The position numbers and the translations under genes were made by a program. From positions 12,404,854-12,468,853 of the forward strand of contig CM055097.1 in NCBI GenBank assembly GCA_029204225.1: DNA of 64,000 bases. The letters are read 5' to 3'. Under the pieces are notes generated by a model that was not told where the DNA came from, made no database searches, and saw nothing but the letters and a program-made list of their open reading frames with translations. Shown piece by piece: positions 58,650 to 64,000 of the stretch (its first letter is position 1; each line of letters begins with the position of its first letter). This DNA is from Diphasiastrum complanatum. Taxonomy: Eukaryota > Streptophyta > Lycopodiopsida > Lycopodiales > Lycopodiaceae.

Positions 58650-59108
58650 GCCATATTCGGTTAAGGACCTGGCATAGTCCTAATATGGTAGACCGGCCCT
58701 CCAGTGTTCAAGATTATTGGTCACGCCGAGATTTAATTCCATGTCGAGGCCAGTTTGTGACTAATAACCTTGAGAGGACCCAAACACTCTTATTGAGACA
58801 TATGGAGTATTGCATGTCTGTGTGACGGATATAGGCAGGAGGACTGCATGAAGAGATGTAACCTATTTATAGTTGACCTGCATGGGGATTGCATGGTTAG
58901 ATGCACATGACTCTACTCTCTATATAATGAGGTAGGGATTCTCCCGTCGACATATTGGGTTTTAGGTTATCAGTTTCTCTCTTCTCCTCTTGCTTCACAT
59001 GGCATGGCGGGGGCTAAATCCAGGTTTGATCTAGGATTGGTTGGGCGGTTTGGCTCCATAGTCTCTTCTATTGTGTTCTCCTATCCTCATCTTAGGGGTT
59101 ATCCTCTT
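58650..59108 (+). repeat. LTR-like repeat, plus orientation
   Basis: It starts TGTTATGGCCATATTCGG after a purine-rich tract and ends 'ggggttatcctctt', where gag sequence of another element begins. It is the inverted partner of 53588-53933. It contains about 110 bases (from 'tattgagacatatgg' to 'gcacatgact') missing from that copy. Confidence 0.75.
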
Positions 59109-59495
59109 GTGGTCATTATAGCGGACTTGCCAGTCGTCATCAATTGAGGACCGCTTCAAATCAAAGTATTCTTCCCATTTGTGCAGCCATTGATCTACAA
59201 CATCAATAGTCCTTTGGGGAGGATTATCGGAAAATCGGATAGCTTTATGTCTGTCCTCTGGATAGGGTGGATGATACCCAGGACGAGGAGTTGGAAACAG
59301 ATATGGATATGGTGGAGGATACTGAGAAGATGGTGCATAACAACACCTGTAGGTGAACTTGCAGCCACCGTTTTTGGATTATGATCAGGGCTCGGGATAG
59401 GGCTAGTAGGCGGCGATTGAAGGGCAATCGTAGGACTAAGAGGGATATCAATATGGTTGTCTACCATAATGGATAGAGAATCTTTTTTGTCTCTC
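59108..59495 (-). pseudogene. gag N-terminal remnant of a gypsy-type element
   Basis: Minus-strand frames give a P/Y/S-rich stretch ('PPPYPYLFPTPRPGYHPPY') and then 'DVVDQWLHKWEEYFDLKRS' and 'DDDWQVRYNDH' at about 59110-59215, where the frame is cut by the LTR-like repeat. The W/H/Y/F spacing resembles the start of a retrotransposon gag domain. The primer-binding site at 60289-60300 lies upstream on the same strand, so this is probably the beginning of that element's gag. Confidence 0.55.
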
Positions 59496-60288
59496 AATCA
59501 AAACAAAAAAGCAGCAAAGTCATATTTCTCGTAAAGAGGGAAAACGGAAAAAAAAACCTAAAAAGCGGGATTCAAAAGGATAGATTATTTCTTGGTCTTG
59601 ATAATTTATGTTGTACACACACTCCCAATGATCATTTGGAAAATGATAGAATAATATTCAGCTTTCAAAAGCAGAAAATCTTAGAGTTGCCGCAAACCAG
59701 TTCCTGGTCCATACCGTCCCACTTTCCCTAAATCTTGTCTTGGCCCGGACTTTTTTGACTTCCGGCTAAAAAGGTAAAAGAAAAGCGCTGAATCAGATGT
59801 AAATCACTTGCAATGAGATCTGAAAAATTGCTGAGGGTCTATCCAGAGTAGGTCATCCTTCTCTTAAGAATCTACAATTTCAGGTCTAACCGGTAAGAAA
59901 CCAGGAATTTATGAAGCTTCAACTCCGAAACCTTGGAAAATGCTTCAAAAATGGATTTTTTGCTCAAAAAATATCATCGTTTGCATATTTGTTTGGTTGA
60001 CCTCTTCCTAGGCAGCATTTTAAGGTTAGAAAGGTGTCCCAAAAATTTGGTTCAATTATGTGACCTGTAGAAAGAGTTTTGAGTGTTTTTCTATTGAAAA
60101 TAGTGCCCAAATTTGAAAAAATCCTATGTTTGTCCCAAAAGCGTGTTAGGCCAGTCATCTTTCAGCAATTACAGTAGCAATCCACCTGACATCATTCTTT
60201 CCCGCAAATTTCCCAAATGTTTTTGAGAAAAATGAATTTTTTTCCCCACATTCCCTCTAGAACGGGTTGTTCCTCTTTCTAGAACGTC
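59496..60288 (-). other. probable leader of the gypsy-type element
   Basis: Non-coding stretch between the gag remnant and the primer-binding site on the minus strand. It holds no reading frame of note. Confidence 0.4.
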
Positions 60289-60300
60289 GCTTTGATACCA
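60289..60300 (-). other. primer-binding site
   Basis: Minus-strand TGGTATCAAAGC lies two bases after GTGACA, the end of the candidate LTR. It resembles the initiator methionine tRNA primer site with one change (CAAAGC for CAGAGC), common in gypsy elements. Confidence 0.7.
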
Positions 60301-60302
60301 AC

Positions 60303-61637
60303 TGTCACAAACCCCTCTCTCCAAGTTCTTGAAATTCAAAGGCCAGTGTGTAGAGTCAACCTCCCCAATCGTAGGCACCCCCTCTATTCCTGTCACCTAG
60401 CACATGACATCCAACTGTTGGTGATCACTTTACCTAGCATCATGCATGCATGTCAGCTGTGATTTGTGAATACTAAGAAACTCATGCAAGACCTATGACC
60501 CACTTGGTCGAGTAGCATCTCGTCACTGACGACTAGGATCTCGATGCTCACAATTCATCGTGTCTCTGACAAGTTCTCAGGCAGTCACACTAGGTCACTG
60601 CTTGTGACTCACTGGTCCCAGCTAGGAATATTTCGGTCCTAGAACCTTCTAACAGATCCATACTAACTGTGGTAGAGTTCCACTCTACTGTAGAAGGCTG
60701 TTTTCAGGATGGACATGTCTGCGACTAGCTGTAGACAGGTTGTTTGCAGGCGTAATAGGCTGTAGGAGCAGCAATGAGCCTCTCAAGATAACACTCCAGT
60801 GATGGACTGTCAAAACAGGGCAGTGATGGACTGTAGGAGCAATCCTCTGATATTTTTCCAGCGATTTTATCAGCGAGCAGCTGCTGAACTGCAGCGATGG
60901 ACTGCAAAAGGGACTGTGGGACAGCGAAGGTCATGTAAACAGTTGATTTACTGATTTTTCAGTCCTGATTTCCAGCGATGGATCTCGAAGCTCCTTCCTG
61001 CAGGTTGTGTGATCTCCAAATCGTCGCTTCAAATGTTAGACTCCAATTTGAAACTTGACTCTAAACATAGCACATCAACTACACAGATCTAAAAATTCGA
61101 TCCTTATTGATTTCCCTGCATGCATATAACATCACAAACATAAAACATGGTGGAGTTGGCTGCCTTGTCTCCTCCCAACCTTTGCTGCATAAGATTAGGA
61201 TTAAGAATGCCTCGCTCTAGGCTCACTTATGCACAATTTCCCCTTAACCTTGACCCTTCCTAATGTCCACACATTGTCAATTCCATGCACAGTCGACACT
61301 TGCCACTTGGCAGTACCCTGACACATAAGTAAGTGAGTAGTTTGACATGACTCATACACTGGATTAAGTGTCCCAGTGAGCATGTGACACGTCATGTTTG
61401 ACCGATCAATCCTGACATGTATCACTCATTCACTGGACCAAGTGTCCCAGTGAGCATATGACATGTGCCCTGTTGACTAGTCAACTCCTACTTTTTAGGA
61501 GGCCAGTTCAGCCGCTACCAATTAATGACCTAGTACCCTACACCAAAGCTCAACATGCGACTCAGAGGCTCTAATAACAGTTTTATTTACGTGACTTAGC
61601 CATTTATGTACTACAAAAATTGTAAGCAACCGGGACA
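60303..61637 (-). repeat. candidate 5' LTR of the gypsy-type element
   Basis: The inner end (TGTCACAAACCCC at 60303) is well placed next to a primer-binding site. The outer end is less certain: 'ccgggaca' at 61637 would give TGTC...GACA ends and 1,335 bases. It holds a 74-base tandem repeat (61357-61496) whose units share 'agtgtcccagtgagcat'. There is no second LTR in the window. Confidence 0.45.
61357..61496. repeat. 74-bp tandem repeat
   Basis: Units start with 'cactgga' at 61357 and 61431 and share 'aagtgtcccagtgagcat' and 'gtca' words. The second unit is slightly shorter and diverged. Confidence 0.8.
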
Positions 61638-62545
61638 GGGAGTAAAAGCTATAACAGCATGATAGAAAAAAACTCACTCTTTTTTACTATTTGCAAATGA
61701 TATGTGCATAGACATGATAAATTATGAATGGCCACATATGAAGACCATCCTAATTCTATGATCAAAGTGCTTCATGGTTTTACTTTGTGCATACAACTCT
61801 TGCTAGTGCTACTAGTTCTAGTGCCACCAGAAATTCATGTAGAAAGAAAACTTTTATATACTTATTTACTTATAGTGGATCTTACACAAATGCATTGCTA
61901 AAACCATTGGTCCAATAGGCACATTCCTATCAGCACAAATGGAATGATGCAAACTATTGAGCTGGAACTCGTATGCATGAATATCTCTTACAATGTCAGT
62001 TTTGGCATTGCATGCGTACAGATGTCAAACGCAACATCAAGTTGAGCCAATTGTGTAGTCTCAATATTCAAATTCTTTGTGCAACATCAAGCCAGTTTTG
62101 AAGTCTCAATATTCAAATTCTTTGTGTAACTATGAATCGTTAAGTTCATACCCACAACGGTTTTGTCTCACTCTTTTGGACCCTGCTGTTCATTACATTA
62201 TGTGACGATCTTGTAGCAAAATTGAACACAGTACATGCCTCACACGCATGCAGTTTCACGTGGCTATGAAAGAAGTCTTTGGAATTTTATATCCCCTTTG
62301 AACCGACTTTGACAGTGTTTGTGGAAGAATTGGGCTGACTTTCCTGACTATTAACATATTCACTCAATCTGGAACACCCCAACTTGGTTATTGCTTGACT
62401 TTCTCAATCTGCAAAACTTAGATTTGTTTAACCGAAGGATGTACGGTGTTGAAAACCCCTTCCACTTGTGTCCCCAGACTTCTGAAGCCTAAGATTTTTC
62501 CTTTTTATTGGGACATACGGACATTAGGCCACCCAACTCTCCTCT
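61638..62545. other. intergenic, no gene recognised
   Basis: AT-rich DNA. A short direct repeat with 'gtctcaatattcaaattctttgtg' (two parts, under 25 bases) occurs near 62058 and 62102. No coding evidence. Confidence 0.45.
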
Positions 62546-62632
62546 ATGGGCACCAGGAAACTGCTCCTGGCTTCTGCTCTTAGCTTTCTTGCCCTTCTTG
62601 CCCTTGTTTTCCAAAAATCTTTGCCTTTCTAG
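62546..62632 (+). CDS. possible signal-peptide exon
   Basis: ATG opens a 28-residue frame, 'MGTRKLLLASALSFLALL' then ALVFQKSLPF, before TAG. The basic start and long leucine/alanine core look like a signal peptide or anchor. The in-frame stop, with no donor before it, argues against a simple first exon unless splicing occurs upstream of the stop. It lies just before the exon-like pieces at 62759-63800. Confidence 0.25.
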   Translation: MGTRKLLLASALSFLALLALVFQKSLPF

Positions 62633-62758
62633 ATTTTGCCTTGGTAATCTCAAGACTCGAGTCCTCCAAAAGATGCGTTAATATCATATGCCTCAAGGAT
62701 GGGGATAGTAGAAGCTGTGTGCTGAGAAAATGGTTATTATGAAATCAAGGGGGTAAAA

Positions 62759-63800
62759 ATGAACAAACAAGAGGGGCTTTGTCAGAATATGCTTAAGAAT
62801 GAGGACTCAGTTTTACATTCTATACTTCAGGTATGCACTGAATTCAAGTTTCCATGTCCATGATCTATTGATAGATTTCATATTGTGTGTAGAAAGTTCT
62901 TTTTATTAGATGAATTGCATAGTTTTCTCAATCCTCCTGAGTTCCTAAATGTGTGCATTTCTGCTTAATGTGAAATTGCTGGCATAGGTGGATTAAAGGG
63001 AAAGTTTTCAAGTAAGTTGATCTGTTTACATGTGGATTTTGTAGTAGTTAGTTCGTGAACTTTGCTTATCCAGAGTTTCATGCACTGTGCTTGATGCAGA
63101 TTTTAATGCCATCATAACAAAGAAGCCAGAAGCTGTCTACAATCATACAGCTGCTCTTATTCTTGTGAAGTTTGCATCTGCGGTACACTGTTAAGCTTTT
63201 GGAAACTTCATTCATATACGAGGATCAAAATAACTTGCTTAGCCAGAAAAAAAGGATTGGTTAAAGCAACATAAGTACCACTTTTGCCTGATAGTTACCT
63301 CTATAAAATAAGTTTGTTGTTTGTCTGGCTAGTGCGACTCTTATCAAAGTGCAGTAAGCACACCATTCTGTAGCATGCTAGCCAATTAAAGATCTGAAAT
63401 ATCTATCTGCAGCAAGAATAGGAAAATATGTGCTCCCTAGTTTCGGTCCTAACTAGTTGCAGTTTATAGCTATGTCACTTTGCATGTATTGAGATGTTGA
63501 ATCATAAAAAGATAATTTTTGAGAGAGTTTTTTTTTTGTTCAAATCAGGCTACTGTTAACCTTGCTCATCTTAATGACCACAGAGAAAAATTGTTCCTTT
63601 GGCTGCTTGTTCATTCTTGGCCCCTCTATCCTATGTGGTGTCGATGTGATGTGATGAGATTAAGCGAAGTTATTTCCTTCATTTTATTTCCTTATGTGAA
63701 TCCAGTTCTCTAAAGTACTTACACTTGCATGCATAGCATATTGCCTCTCAACTATGAGTTGATTTTCTCTTACAGGTTGGATTTGATATGCTGACTGATG
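62759..63800 (+). CDS. exon-like pieces of an unidentified gene, partial
   Basis: Four splice-bounded open pieces occur in order. 62759-62830 ends CAG|GTATGC and encodes 24 residues from 'MNKQEGLCQNML'. 63100-63182 lies between GATGCAG and GCG|GTACAC and reads 'FNAIITKKPEAVYNHTAAL' and ILVKFASA. The piece starting 63549 after AATCAG reads 'ATVNLAHLNDHREKLF' in the phase left by the previous exon. 63776-63800 lies between TTACAG and G|GTATTT and reads 'VGFDMLTD'. The second and third join in phase; the first does not join the second. If real, the gene continues past 64000. I do not recognise the protein. A link to the gene at 17511 across 40 kb of transposons cannot be excluded. Confidence 0.3.
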
Positions 63801-64000
63801 GTATTTCATGCGTAGGTTTACTTTATTAGGCTGAAAGTCCATTAGTTCTTTTTGAGACCATAAAATTTTGTTACTTGAAATTGCATAGAACTTTTCTGTT
63901 TGAGAGGCAGGTTTCGTTTTATTGCCAGGAGCATTATAATTGTCAAAATTGACTACGTATTAGTGTGGCTCTTTATGTCAATGAGTGCTTGTGCAGGCCT

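Overview
The window is nuclear DNA from a land plant with a large, repeat-rich genome. This follows from the coding content: Ty1/copia and Ty3/gypsy retrotransposon remnants, a spliced plant-type gene with GT-AG introns, GA/CT microsatellites and G-box motifs. I cannot place the species. The loose gene spacing would suit a fern, lycophyte or gymnosperm, but that is inference. No prokaryotic, organellar, rRNA or tRNA feature was seen.

Only one host gene can be reconstructed with confidence: a seven-exon plus-strand gene at 17511-23459. It encodes a predicted 390-residue protein with a signal-peptide-like N terminus, and its exon phases join without a gap. One of its introns is GC-AG and 2.6 kb long, and four CACGTG boxes lie upstream. 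Two isolated signal-peptide-like reading frames (53227-53293, 62546-62632) and a set of exon-like pieces at 62759-63800 may belong to other genes, with low confidence.

The rest is mostly transposon debris. 1-2340: gypsy gag remnant (-). 2388-5067: 3' half of a copia element (+) with its LTR. 9270-14091: a gypsy gag of the same family as the first, split by a complete copia insertion (9522-13792, target duplication GAAAG). That copia element carries a solo LTR inside its own 5' LTR, so the nesting is three deep. 24640-26905: copia pol remnant (+). 30600-31735: copia and gypsy integrase fragments (-). 31733-32950 and 34335-34940: two copies of a non-LTR retroelement whose reverse transcriptase is followed by an endonuclease-like C-terminal region. 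38530-43917: a copia element (-) with a near-complete pol. 44640-45170: copia scrap (+). 50300-52640: two copia fragments (-). 53934-56631: a gypsy element (+) ending in a chromodomain. 53588-53933 and 58650-59108: an inverted pair of LTR-like sequences. 59108-61637: gag, primer-binding site and candidate LTR of another gypsy element (-).

A recurring theme is integrase loss. The three best-preserved LTR elements each lack the integrase catalytic core through separate deletions, while other domains are still readable. The most unusual element is the non-LTR retroelement, whose domain layout differs from the common plant L1 type.
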